A stretch of DNA of 6,508 bases, taken from NCBI GenBank assembly GCA_022361535.1, contig JAKSAU010001089.1, forward strand, positions 1-6,508. The letters are read 5' to 3'. How positions within the stretch are numbered: the first letter of the stretch is position 1; each line of letters begins with the position of its first letter. This document shows positions 1 to 5,846 of this stretch, in pieces. The position numbers were made by a program, and so were the translations under genes. The notes below the pieces were generated by a model. It searched no databases. It was given only the letters and a program-made list of their open reading frames with translations, and was not told where the DNA came from. This stretch comes from Desulfobacterales bacterium. GTDB taxonomy: Bacteria; Desulfobacterota; Desulfobacteria; Desulfobacterales; Desulfobacteraceae.

Positions 1-65
1 AGTTTCAGCAGTACACTGAGTCCGAATGTTTTTTTTACTTCAAATGTGTCTTTGTTGTTGCTCAT
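1..65 (-). CDS. 5' end of an unidentified minus-strand gene (partial)
   Basis: Reading leftward from an ATG at 65-63, the minus strand is open to the window edge and encodes MSNNKDTFEVKKTFGLSVLLK, 21 residues plus part of a codon. A purine-rich ribosome binding site (AAGGAAAG, plus-strand bases 73-80) lies 7 bases before the ATG. A near-consensus sigma-54 promoter sits about 45 bases further upstream, with the expected start near base 110. The promoter and ribosome site together are the main reason to believe in a gene; the peptide is too short to assign a family. It is charged at the start and then hydrophobic (FGLSVLL), so a membrane protein is possible but not shown. It diverges from acs across about 850 bases. 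Confidence 0.6.
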   Translation of the reverse strand, partial: MSNNKDTFEVKKTFGLSVLLK

Positions 66-120
66 GCTACATCTTTCCTTGGCTTGGGTTGTTCTAATCA
101 CGCTGTTGTAAAAGTATAAA

Positions 121-136
121 AGCAAGTCGTGTGCCA
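121..136 (-). promoter_or_regulatory. Sigma-54 (-24/-12) promoter for the left-edge gene
   Basis: On the minus strand the sequence is TGGCACACGACTTGCT. It matches the sigma-54 consensus TGGCACG-N4-TTGCW at every specified base but one, and keeps the obligatory 10-base gap between GG and GC. The predicted transcript start is near base 110, giving a leader of about 45 bases to the ATG at 65. Such promoters need an ATP-driven enhancer-binding activator. No activator dyad is evident in the 150 bases upstream on this side; the nearest dyads are those at 613-715. Confidence 0.75.
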
Positions 137-256
137 TTCTCATTTATGATAAGGTTTATAAATCTGAAAAACCTTTAATGGTAATGAATCTAAGGTGTTA
201 TTTTGTTTTTGTGGACGGTTAGAGAAGATAATACCCATAAGTAATAGGAAAAATAA

Positions 257-445
257 TCAACATTTTTGTAGTTCTTTTCCCCTGGTCTTGCCAACAAATT
301 TGACAGGCAGGGTAAGCACATCTACAAATATCGTCTTCAAGGACAAACCAGCTTTAGTGCCAAAATTAAAAGACAAGAAGAGAATGCAGGAACCCACCGC
401 GATATATTCAACAGTAGAAAAATTAACAAAAGAGGGGCCAGTCAT
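257..445 (-). pseudogene. Possible remnant of an IS4-type transposase N-terminus
   Basis: The minus strand has a 62-codon open frame from an ATG at 445 to a stop at 257-259. Its second half contains GLSLKTIFVDVLTLPVKF followed by VGK. This resembles the N-terminal segment of some IS4-superfamily transposases, where a KxGLS..IF...L.LPF.GK stretch precedes the catalytic core. That likeness is from memory. Nothing resembling the DDE catalytic domain follows, and no clear ribosome binding site precedes the ATG. It overlaps on the opposite strand the region leading into the plus-strand IS110-like fragment. It may be a decayed insertion sequence or a chance frame. Confidence 0.25.
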
Positions 446-610
446 AAATTAAAAGATTCACTTGAACCATTCATTTTCGCAATTGATCTTCTGGCACAAC
501 AGATTAAAGGTCTGCAACGTCAAATCAACAGATTGTGTAAAAAGTATCCGGATATATCGAACTTTACTCAGAACCGGCGCTTTCAAAAAAATTCTATGCG
601 GGAAATGTAG
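437..610 (+). pseudogene. IS110-family transposase remnant (internal fragment)
   Basis: One plus frame (codons beginning at 437, stop TAG 608-610) reads HKLKDSLEPFIFAID, then LLAQQIKGLQRQINRLCKKY and PDISNFTQ. The pattern of a DxLxP segment, a helical QIxxLxxQIxxL stretch and a following 'YP(D/E)...TQ' matches the middle of IS110/IS1111 transposases, just before their conserved VPGVGPxTAL motif. Here the frame turns to unrelated sequence after NFTQ (about base 571), so that motif and the catalytic C-terminal half are missing. The frame opens upstream at 272 after a stop, without recognisable DEDD-domain sequence. It has no start codon context. It reads as debris of an old insertion just upstream of the acs operators. 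The family call rests on pattern memory, not on a search. Confidence 0.42.
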
Positions 611-612
611 TC

Positions 613-626
613 ACAATAAAAATTGT
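613..626. promoter_or_regulatory. Operator-like dyad 1 (ACAAT-N4-ATTGT)
   Basis: Perfect inverted repeat ACAATAAAAATTGT, with 5-base arms and a 4-base spacer. It shares its geometry with the two ACAAC-TTTT-GTTGT dyads downstream and is centred 18 bases from dyad 2. Together with dyad 2 it forms a larger imperfect palindrome over 611-646, bounded by TCACAA and TTGTGA. Centre is about 200 bases upstream of the predicted acs transcript start, within the usual range of enhancers for sigma-54 activators. Confidence 0.55.
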
Positions 627-630
627 AGTG

Positions 631-644
631 ACAACTTTTGTTGT
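631..644. promoter_or_regulatory. Operator-like dyad 2 (ACAAC-N4-GTTGT)
   Basis: Perfect inverted repeat ACAACTTTTGTTGT, identical over all 14 bases to dyad 3 at 702-715. Centre is about 182 bases upstream of the predicted acs start. The exact repetition of a 14-base palindrome 71 bases apart in a gene-free stretch points to a binding site for a dimeric regulator, plausibly the enhancer-binding protein that drives the sigma-54 promoter. The identity of the protein is not shown. Confidence 0.65.
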
Positions 645-701
645 GACAGATCCTCGATTACCCGTTCGCTGTAGAGAAATTCTAAAATCGGTTGCTTAAC
701 T

Positions 702-715
702 ACAACTTTTGTTGT
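702..715. promoter_or_regulatory. Operator-like dyad 3 (ACAAC-N4-GTTGT)
   Basis: Second exact copy of ACAACTTTTGTTGT. Here the symmetry extends by one base on each side (T701 and A716), giving a 16-base palindrome. Centre is about 111 bases upstream of the predicted acs start and 85 bases before the -24 element, a classic distance for a sigma-54 enhancer site. Immediately upstream lies GGTTGCTT (690-697), which recurs at 803 and 878. Confidence 0.65.
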
Positions 716-763
716 ATGAGCTTAAAAGGAGCTTTTACTTTCAGTTACGTAAAAGAACTAAAT

Positions 764-776
764 ATTCAATTGCTTA
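764..776 (+). promoter_or_regulatory. IHF-like site between enhancers and promoter
   Basis: ATTCAATTGCTTA matches the IHF consensus WATCAANNNNTTR at all specified positions but one. It lies between dyad 3 and the -24/-12 promoter, where IHF bends DNA in many sigma-54 systems. The motif is weak and the stretch is AT-rich, so a chance match is quite possible. Confidence 0.3.
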
Positions 777-792
777 CGATTATAAATTCGCC

Positions 793-809
793 CTGGTACG
801 ATGGTTGCT
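793..809 (+). promoter_or_regulatory. Sigma-54 (-24/-12) promoter of acs
   Basis: CTGGTACGATGGTTGCT fits YTGGCACG-N4-TTGCW with one mismatch (T for C after TGG) and has exactly 10 bases between GG (795-796) and GC (807-808). The predicted start is about base 820, leaving a leader of roughly 158 bases before the ATG at 979. Three matching dyads 85-180 bases upstream of the promoter support an enhancer-dependent mode of activation. No convincing sigma-70 promoter is seen nearby; TATAAA at 781-786 lacks a partner at -35. Confidence 0.75.
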
Positions 810-817
810 TTATATGT

Positions 818-854
818 AACTGAATGCCAATCATTTTGTTTTGGCGAATTAGTT
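818..854 (+). other. Hairpin at the predicted 5' end of the acs transcript
   Basis: The arms pair AACT (818-821), AAT (823-825) and GCCAA (826-830) with TTGGC (841-845), ATT (848-850) and AGTT (851-854). This gives 12 base pairs, a single bulged base on the left, two on the right, and a 10-base loop. The foot coincides with the sigma-54 start predicted near 820, so the stem would sit at or next to the mRNA 5' end. It may stabilise the message or affect early transcription. No known riboswitch or protein-binding leader is recognised. Confidence 0.4.
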
Positions 855-863
855 CTATGGGCA

Positions 864-887
864 CTGGTTCAAACTGTGGTTGCTTTA
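864..887 (+). repeat. Degenerate repeat of the acs promoter core
   Basis: This segment begins CTGGT and ends TGGTTGCTTTA, like 793-812, which also begins CTGGT and ends with the same 11 bases. It has four extra bases between them, so the GG-GC distance is 14 rather than 10 and it should not work as a sigma-54 promoter. The shorter core GGTTGCTT is also present at 690-697. It may be a relic of a local duplication. Confidence 0.4.
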
Positions 888-978
888 CTTTTTTAGTATA
901 AAAAACCCGGTCATCGGACTTTGCGGCCCCGGCCACTTAACCGTTCTTTTTTGTAATTTTTTTGCCATGGAGGTTTTT

Positions 979-2961
979 ATGACAGATGTGAAGCTGAAAG
1001 ACATTTACCCGGTACCTGAAGATTTTAAGAAAAAGGCCTACATCAAGAGTTATGATGAGTATAAGGCACTTTGGCAAGAGTCTATTGATGATCCGGACGG
1101 ATTCTGGGGCAGAATTGCAGAAGAACAAGTAACCTGGTTTAAAAAGTGGGACAAAGTCTCGGATTTTAACTACGGCAAAAGCGTTGAAGACCACCAGATC
1201 AACTGGTTCACAAATGCCAAACTTAACATTTCCTACAATTGCCTTGACCGCCACCTTGAAACCCGTGGTGACCAGACTGCCATTATCTGGGAGGGAAATG
1301 ATCCCAATGAAAGCAAACAATTCACCTATAAGGAACTCCATGCAGAAGTCTGCAAGTTTGCCAATGTATTAAAGGCAAACGGTATTAAAAAGGGCGATGT
1401 GGTGACATTTTACCTGCCCATGATACCTGAACTTGCCATAGGTGTCCTGGCCTGCTCCAGGATCGGCGCCATCCATGCCGTTGTATTCGGCGGTTTTTCA
1501 GCCGATGCCCTGGCCAACAGAATCAATAATTCCGAAAGTGTCATGGTCGTCTCCTGTGACGGTACATTCAGGGGGGCAAAAGCCGTTCCTCAGAAGGCAA
1601 ATGCAGACGCTGCCCTTAAAAACTGCCCAACCATCAAAAAACACCTGGTTGTTGAACGGGTCGGCGCAGACAAGGTTACGGTTGACTGGAACGCAGACCT
1701 GGATGTCTGGTACCACGAAGAAGTTGCCAAAGTGTCTGATGACTGTCCGCCAGAAGAGCTGGATGCGGAAGATCCCCTGTTTATCCTTTACACCTCCGGT
1801 TCCACAGGGACGCCCAAGGGAGTTCTCCATACCACAGGCGGCTATCTTGTCTACACCTCGTATACCCACAAAATGATCTTTGACTATCATGACGGCGACA
1901 TTTACTGGTGTACCGCCGACATCGGCTGGGTAACCGGCCATTCCTACATCGTATACGGTCCGCTCTGTAACGGTGCCACCACCATCATGTTTGAAGGTGT
2001 GCCCAATTATCCGGACTGGGGCCGCTTCTGGTCAGTGGTGGAAAAGTACAAGGTCAACATATTTTACACCGCCCCCACTGCCATCAGGGCCATTGCCAAA
2101 GAGGGCAATTCCTGGGTTGAAAATTACGACATCTCTTCTTTAAGACTGTTGGGTACAGTTGGCGAACCCATTAACCCGGAAGCATGGAACTGGTATTATA
2201 ATGTCATCGGCCAGGGCAGGTGCCCCATTGTGGATACATGGTGGCAGACAGAGACCGGTGGTGTGTTAATTACCCCGCTGCCGGGGGCCATAGACATCAA
2301 GCCCGGCATGGCAACGGTACCCTTCTTCGGTGTTGAACCGGCACTGCTTGACGATGACGGCAACGAATTGGAAGGCGTGGCATCAGGTGCACTGGTCATG
2401 AAACGGTCCTGGCCCGGCCAGATGAGAGGGGTTTACAAAAATCCCACCCGTTTCTTTGAAACCTATTTTGAGGAAAACATCGGTTACTATACGGCTGGAG
2501 ACGGCTGTAGAAGAGATGAAGACGGATACTATCAGATCACAGGTCGTACAGATGACGTCATCAATGTCTCCGGTCACAGGATGGGCACGGCAGAAGTCGA
2601 GTCTGCACTGGTAAGTCATAAGGATGTTGCAGAAGCTGCTGTTGTCGGTTATCCCCATGAGATCAAGGGCCAGTCCATTTACGCCTATGTGACACTGAAC
2701 TCAGGTGTTGAAAAGACCGAGGAGCTCAGAAAAGAGCTGGTGGCACATGTAAGAACGGAGATTGGTCCCATTGCAACACCTGACGTCATTCAGTGGTCCG
2801 ACTTTTTGCCCAAAACCCGTTCAGGCAAAATTATGAGACGTATACTGAAAAAAGTTGCCGCAGGTGAGTTTGAGCCTGAAGGTTTTGGTGATACCTCAAC
2901 TCTGGCAGATCCGACAACCGTTGATATGGCTGTGGAAGGTGCCAAGGAACTGTTGAAGTAA
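979..2961 (+). CDS. acs: Acetyl-CoA synthetase (AMP-forming)
   Basis: This 660-residue enzyme activates acetate with ATP to acetyl-AMP and then forms acetyl-CoA, AMP and pyrophosphate in the cytoplasm. The length fits the family (about 650). Visible motifs in order are the ATP-binding loop [11 protein letters not shown] (271-281), [19 protein letters not shown] (419-428, with the tryptophans that shape the small acetate pocket), [16 protein letters not shown] (from 521, the hinge and CoA-stage motif), and [11 protein letters not shown] (611-621), whose Lys617 is the catalytic lysine acetylated in Acs of other bacteria. The ATG at 979 is chosen because GGAGG (969-973) lies 5 bases upstream; an in-frame ATG at 967 overlaps that site and a TTG at 880 has no support. 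The gene has its own sigma-54 promoter, upstream dyads and a terminator, so it is probably transcribed alone. It may serve acetate assimilation or oxidation. Confidence 0.97.
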   Translation: MTDVKLKDIYPVPEDFKKKAYIKSYDEYKALWQESIDDPDGFWGRIAEEQVTWFKKWDKVSDFNYGKSVEDHQINWFTNAKLNISYNCLDRHLETRGDQTAIIWEGNDPNESKQFTYKELHAEVCKFANVLKANGIKKGDVVTFYLPMIPELAIGVLACSRIGAIHAVVFGGFSADALANRINNSESVMVVSCDGTFRGAKAVPQKANADAALKNCPTIKKHLVVERVGADKVTVDWNADLDVWYHEEVAKVSDDCPPEELDAEDPLFILYTSGSTGTPKGVLHTTGGYLVYTSYTHKMIFDYHDGDIYWCTADIGWVTGHSYIVYGPLCNGATTIMFEGVPNYPDWGRFWSVVEKYKVNIFYTAPTAIRAIAKEGNSWVENYDISSLRLLGTVGEPINPEAWNWYYNVIGQGRCPIVDTWWQTETGGVLITPLPGAIDIKPGMATVPFFGVEPALLDDDGNELEGVASGALVMKRSWPGQMRGVYKNPTRFFETYFEENIGYYTAGDGCRRDEDGYYQITGRTDDVINVSGHRMGTAEVESALVSHKDVAEAAVVGYPHEIKGQSIYAYVTLNSGVEKTEELRKELVAHVRTEIGPIATPDVIQWSDFLPKTRSGKIMRRILKKVAAGEFEPEGFGDTSTLADPTTVDMAVEGAKELLK

Positions 2962-2982
2962 GCAATAAAACGACGAATGACG

Positions 2983-3017
2983 GGTACGGTTCTTTATCTT
3001 AGATATCAACCGAAACC
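2983..3017 (+). other. Hairpin in the acs 3' untranslated region
   Basis: GGT-a-CGGTT (2983-2991) can pair with AACCG-aa-ACC (3008-3017), making 8 base pairs with a small internal loop and a 16-base loop. No T-run follows, so it is not itself a terminator. It lies just ahead of the strong terminator and could protect the mRNA 3' end. Confidence 0.25.
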
Positions 3018-3026
3018 TGTTTGATA

Positions 3027-3068
3027 AAAAAAGGGTTGAAGATCGTTAAAGGTCTCCAACCCTTTTTT
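3027..3068 (+). terminator. Rho-independent terminator after acs
   Basis: AAAAAAGGGTTG (3027-3038) is perfectly complementary to CAACCCTTTTTT (3057-3068): 12 base pairs with an 18-base loop that can itself pair GATC with GGTC. Because the stem is flanked by an A-run and a T-run it could work in both directions. It ends only 17 bases before the next start codon, so it may instead, or also, regulate read-through into the methyltransferase gene. Confidence 0.85.
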
Positions 3069-3085
3069 ATCTCTACAGGGACTGG

Positions 3086-4042
3086 ATGGCTCGCATGTCC
3101 TTTTTTTTGAATCAAACTGAACAATACCATAAAAACGATTTGAATCATCTTCTGTGGGAACTCACCGTATGCAATAGTATCGAGCCGGAAGACTCACCTG
3201 TAAGACAAATCCTTGCCAGAAACCGGACATATGGAGAGCAGCTTTTTGCTTATCTGTTTCATTATATCCCCCGAAAAAAATGTAATAAGGTAATGGAAGT
3301 TGGCGGCGGCTACGGTTTTCTAATGCGTGATCTGTTGGGAATTTCTCCGGATATCAAATCAACAATGGTGGATATCTCTCCGGCCATGATGAGCGTGCAG
3401 CGCCAAACTCTTGATGGTTTTCATATACACTTTCTCCAATCTGATTTTTTTAATATCGATCAGGAAATCATCCGGGATCAGGATTTGGTGGTCATGAACG
3501 AAATCGTGGGCGATTTTCCTACAGCATGTGGGCTAACCAACACCATGGTGACCTATGGGAGTCATGACAATGTACTCTTTAGTAAAATCCGAAAATATAT
3601 AAAAGAGGGCAGACTTACACTTCCTGAAGATGAACCATACAACCTGAATATTGGAGCCATAATGGCCCTTGACAGGCTTTGTTCCTGTAATGTCCCCTAT
3701 ATTTTTTTAAGCGAACACAGTTGTGAGGCAACCGTCACAGATCATATGGCCACTTATATTAAACTTACGCCTTCAGGGAATCCGGACGAAATCAGGCTCA
3801 TAGGCCATAGTGAATACACCATTCGTTTTTCTGACCTTGAAAATATTGCCTGTTCTTTTGGATACACGGTTATACGTGGTAATTACACGGATTTCATTAA
3901 AGTTGATTTTTCCAGGAGAATTCACCGGATTTTTAAATCCAGTTCCCAAAAAGATGCCCATGAGATCATCCGGCATTTTATCGAGGATCTGTATATTTAT
4001 GAGTACCTGTTGTTAATAAAGGAGCCGTTAGTGGAAAAATAA
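3086..4042 (+). CDS. Class I SAM-dependent methyltransferase, MidA-like
   Basis: This 318-residue cytoplasmic protein has a Rossmann-type SAM-binding core. The glycine-rich motif I is EVGGGYGFL (71-79), MVDISP (94-99) carries the acidic residue that would bind the SAM ribose, and VVMNEIVGDFP (135-145) is a motif-IV-like strand. The NE..GD.P signature and the later HSEYTIRFSDLE and GYTVIRGNYTDFI segments resemble the MidA/NDUFAF7 family (COG1565), whose mitochondrial member methylates an arginine of complex I. The substrate here is unknown, and the family call is less certain than the methyltransferase fold. The ATG at 3086 has AGGG 5 bases upstream; an in-frame ATG at 3095 is an alternative. 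The gene starts just after the acs terminator and has no evident promoter of its own. Nothing links it to acetate metabolism apart from position. Confidence 0.72.
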   Translation: MARMSFFLNQTEQYHKNDLNHLLWELTVCNSIEPEDSPVRQILARNRTYGEQLFAYLFHYIPRKKCNKVMEVGGGYGFLMRDLLGISPDIKSTMVDISPAMMSVQRQTLDGFHIHFLQSDFFNIDQEIIRDQDLVVMNEIVGDFPTACGLTNTMVTYGSHDNVLFSKIRKYIKEGRLTLPEDEPYNLNIGAIMALDRLCSCNVPYIFLSEHSCEATVTDHMATYIKLTPSGNPDEIRLIGHSEYTIRFSDLENIACSFGYTVIRGNYTDFIKVDFSRRIHRIFKSSSQKDAHEIIRHFIEDLYIYEYLLLIKEPLVEK

Positions 4043-4161
4043 CATGGCCAATCCTGAACTGCTTAGGTTGACACAGGTCCCCCAAAAAACGTGGTGAAAA
4101 ATGCGGCAGCCGTTTCTTAGAATAAACGGGCCGGTCTTTGTATATGGGATGCCCTTGTTCT

Positions 4162-4212
4162 CCAGGCCAATCGGAAATCTATTTTGAGAATTGATATAGA
4201 CGATAACCCTGG
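4162..4212 (+). other. Imperfect hairpin in the gap before the kinase gene
   Basis: CCAGG, ATCG and TCTAT on the left (4162-4166, 4170-4173, 4178-4182) pair in order with ATAGA, CGAT and CCTGG on the right (4196-4200, 4201-4204, 4208-4212). This gives 14 base pairs with a 3/3 internal loop, a 4-base bulge and a 13-base loop. No T-run follows. It is the main structure in the 271-base gap 4043-4313, which also holds a 37-codon stop-bounded frame (4121-4231, with IDIDDNPGLDFSGA) lacking a start codon. No family is recognised for that frame. Confidence 0.25.
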
Positions 4213-4230
4213 TCTTGATTTCTCAGGGGC

Positions 4231-4271
4231 TTGACAGTGCAGATCGCTTAAGGCTATGTCAGAACTATAAT
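4231..4271 (+). promoter_or_regulatory. Possible sigma-70-type promoter elements before the kinase gene
   Basis: A perfect -35 hexamer TTGACA (4231-4236) and a perfect -10 hexamer TATAAT (4266-4271) are both present, but 29 bases apart, too far to act together. With 18-base spacing TTGACA would pair with the poor -10 TATGTC (4255-4260). TATAAT has no good -35. Transcription of the kinase-regulator pair probably begins in this gap, but the exact promoter is unsure. Confidence 0.3.
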
Positions 4272-4313
4272 CTTAAACAATTAGGGAATCCTTAAGTAAT
4301 AGGGAGATATGTA

Positions 4314-5825
4314 TTGCCCGATCCAAGTTCCCATTCTTTGGCTGTCAAAACTTTACCGGTAAGAATCATTGTTCCGGTGGCCCTGACCCTTGTGCTTTTT
4401 ATCATGACCATTTTCCTTTTTATCATCCCCATGCTGGAAACCTATATGATGGACGGTAAAAGGGAAGGGGTGCTGCACTTGACTGAAAATGCCTGGTCTG
4501 TGCTGGCTCTTTATCACGATAAGGAAAAACAGGGTGAATTGGCCCGGCCCCAGGCCCAGCAGTTTGCCATTGCCCACCTGGAACATTTGCGCTACGGCCC
4601 GGAAAACAAGGATTATTTCTGGATCAACGACAATACCCCGGTAATGATAATGCACCCGTACCGACCGGATCTGGTTGGAAAAGATATCGGTGATTTTGAA
4701 GATCCGTCCGGCAAAAAGATGTTCACCCAGATGGTAAAGACCGTAAAGGAGTCCGGTGCAGGATTTGTGGATTATCTGTGGCAGTGGAAAGAGGATTCTG
4801 AGAGAATTGTGCCAAAGATTTCCTACGTCAAAGGATTTGAACCCTGGGGGTGGGTCATAGGAACTGGTATTTACGTGGATGATGTAAAGGCTGAAATTTC
4901 TGCGGTCACCCGCAAGCTTTCCCTGACCTGCTTGGGAATCATGGGGGTGGTCGTGGCCTTGTCCGCCTATATCATTTGGGCAGCTGCAATGGAGCAAAAA
5001 GCAAGGCTTGCAGCCCTTGAGCAGTCCCGCCTGAGGGAGAAACAACTCATACAAGCTGATAAGATGACGTCGCTGGGTATCCTTGTGGCCGGGGTGGCTC
5101 ATGAGATCAACAACCCTGCTACGTCTCTTATGCTCAACGCGCCCAACCTTAAGAAAATGTTCCAGTCCTTTACCCCATTGTTGGATACTCATTTTGCAGA
5201 CAGACCTGATTCAAAGATCTGCAATATGCCCTATCCTGAAGTACGTTACCGTATTGATTTGATGCTGTCCGCTATTGAGGACAGTTCTGCTAGAATCAAA
5301 GGCATTATTTCTGAACTCAAGGATTTCTCAAGGCCTGCTGAAGGTCAGGTGGAAAAACAGCAGATGGATATCAATCAGGTGGTTGCCAAGTCTGTGGATT
5401 TGACCCACACGGTCTTAAAAAAGATTACTCCCAATGTCACGGTCACCTGTGCGGAAAATCTGCCAACGGTAACAGGTGATTTCCAAAAACTGCAACAGGT
5501 AATTATCAATCTTTTGGTCAATGCAGGCCAGGCCCTTGAAAATGAAACACAGGCCATTTTTGTTTCCACTTTTATTAATAAGGACAGGTCCATGATCGGC
5601 ATCGAGGTAAAAGACACAGGTCCCGGGGTATCAGAACAGGATTTAAAAAAGATGACCGATCCCTTTTTCACCACACGCCGGGACGATGGGGGAACAGGCC
5701 TGGGGCTTTCCATTTCAGAAAAAATTGTCAATGACCACAATGGGCTTTTAGAGTTTGAATCTGAACTTGGAAAAGGCCTTACCGCTAGGATACTCTTGCC
5801 CTGTTCGGACAAATATTCTATATAA
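4314..5825 (+). CDS. sCache-domain sensor histidine kinase
   Basis: This 503-residue inner-membrane sensor autophosphorylates and passes phosphate to a response regulator. A first membrane helix (about 17-40) is followed by a periplasmic single-Cache domain (about 41-200) with YFWINDNTPVMIMHPYRPDL (101-120), VGKDIGD and SYVKGFEPWGWVIGTGIYVD (170-189), all typical of sCache_2. A second helix (about 203-225) leads into a coiled linker, the H-box VAHEINNP with phosphoacceptor His263, an N-box around QQVIINLLVNAGQAL (394-408), DTGPGV, DPFFTT and GGTGLGLS. No HAMP or PAS domain is evident. The start is TTG at 4314, because AGGGAG (4301-4306) lies 7 bases upstream and the nearby ATG at 4309 is out of frame and soon stops. 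It lies 21 bases before the regulator gene, so the two form an operon. sCache_2 domains in some proteins bind acetate, propionate or pyruvate; the ligand here is unknown. Confidence 0.93.
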   Translation: MPDPSSHSLAVKTLPVRIIVPVALTLVLFIMTIFLFIIPMLETYMMDGKREGVLHLTENAWSVLALYHDKEKQGELARPQAQQFAIAHLEHLRYGPENKDYFWINDNTPVMIMHPYRPDLVGKDIGDFEDPSGKKMFTQMVKTVKESGAGFVDYLWQWKEDSERIVPKISYVKGFEPWGWVIGTGIYVDDVKAEISAVTRKLSLTCLGIMGVVVALSAYIIWAAAMEQKARLAALEQSRLREKQLIQADKMTSLGILVAGVAHEINNPATSLMLNAPNLKKMFQSFTPLLDTHFADRPDSKICNMPYPEVRYRIDLMLSAIEDSSARIKGIISELKDFSRPAEGQVEKQQMDINQVVAKSVDLTHTVLKKITPNVTVTCAENLPTVTGDFQKLQQVIINLLVNAGQALENETQAIFVSTFINKDRSMIGIEVKDTGPGVSEQDLKKMTDPFFTTRRDDGGTGLGLSISEKIVNDHNGLLEFESELGKGLTARILLPCSDKYSI

Positions 5826-5846
5826 ATCCAACAGGAGGCAATCATC

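Noticed and set aside
255..267. IHF-like AATCAACATTTTT near the left promoter
   Set aside because: One mismatch in an AT-rich stretch, about 120 bases from the -24 box, with no activator dyads on that side to give it meaning.
195..452. 85-codon plus-strand frame
   Set aside because: Starts with TTG without a ribosome site, has no recognisable motif, and lies in the decayed region.
491..507. TGGCACAACAGATTA as a third sigma-54 promoter
   Set aside because: The -24 half is perfect but the bases at the -12 position are TA instead of GC, and the match lies inside the transposase-like frame.
462..674. Small cysteine-rich open frame (CGKCSHNKNC and CC further on)
   Set aside because: No ribosome binding site, and the cysteine-rich part runs through the operator dyads and the end of the transposase-like frame. 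It looks like a by-product of the repeats.
906..963. GC-rich block followed by T-runs in the acs leader as an attenuator
   Set aside because: No stable stem could be drawn directly before the T-runs; the only complementary pieces are 3-4 bases long.
880..978. TTG-initiated N-terminal extension of acs by 33 residues
   Set aside because: No ribosome binding site precedes it, the encoded peptide is unlike Acs N-termini, and the ATG at 979 has a GGAGG at ideal spacing and gives a normal length.
4044..4097. Tiny frame ATG 4044, reading MANPELLRLTQVPQKTW
   Set aside because: Seventeen codons with no ribosome binding site; begins one base after the methyltransferase stop and has no family likeness.
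4353..5192. 279-codon minus-strand frame opposite the kinase gene
   Set aside because: Shadow of the kinase coding sequence; low-complexity His- and Gly-rich product, while the plus strand has clear domain motifs.
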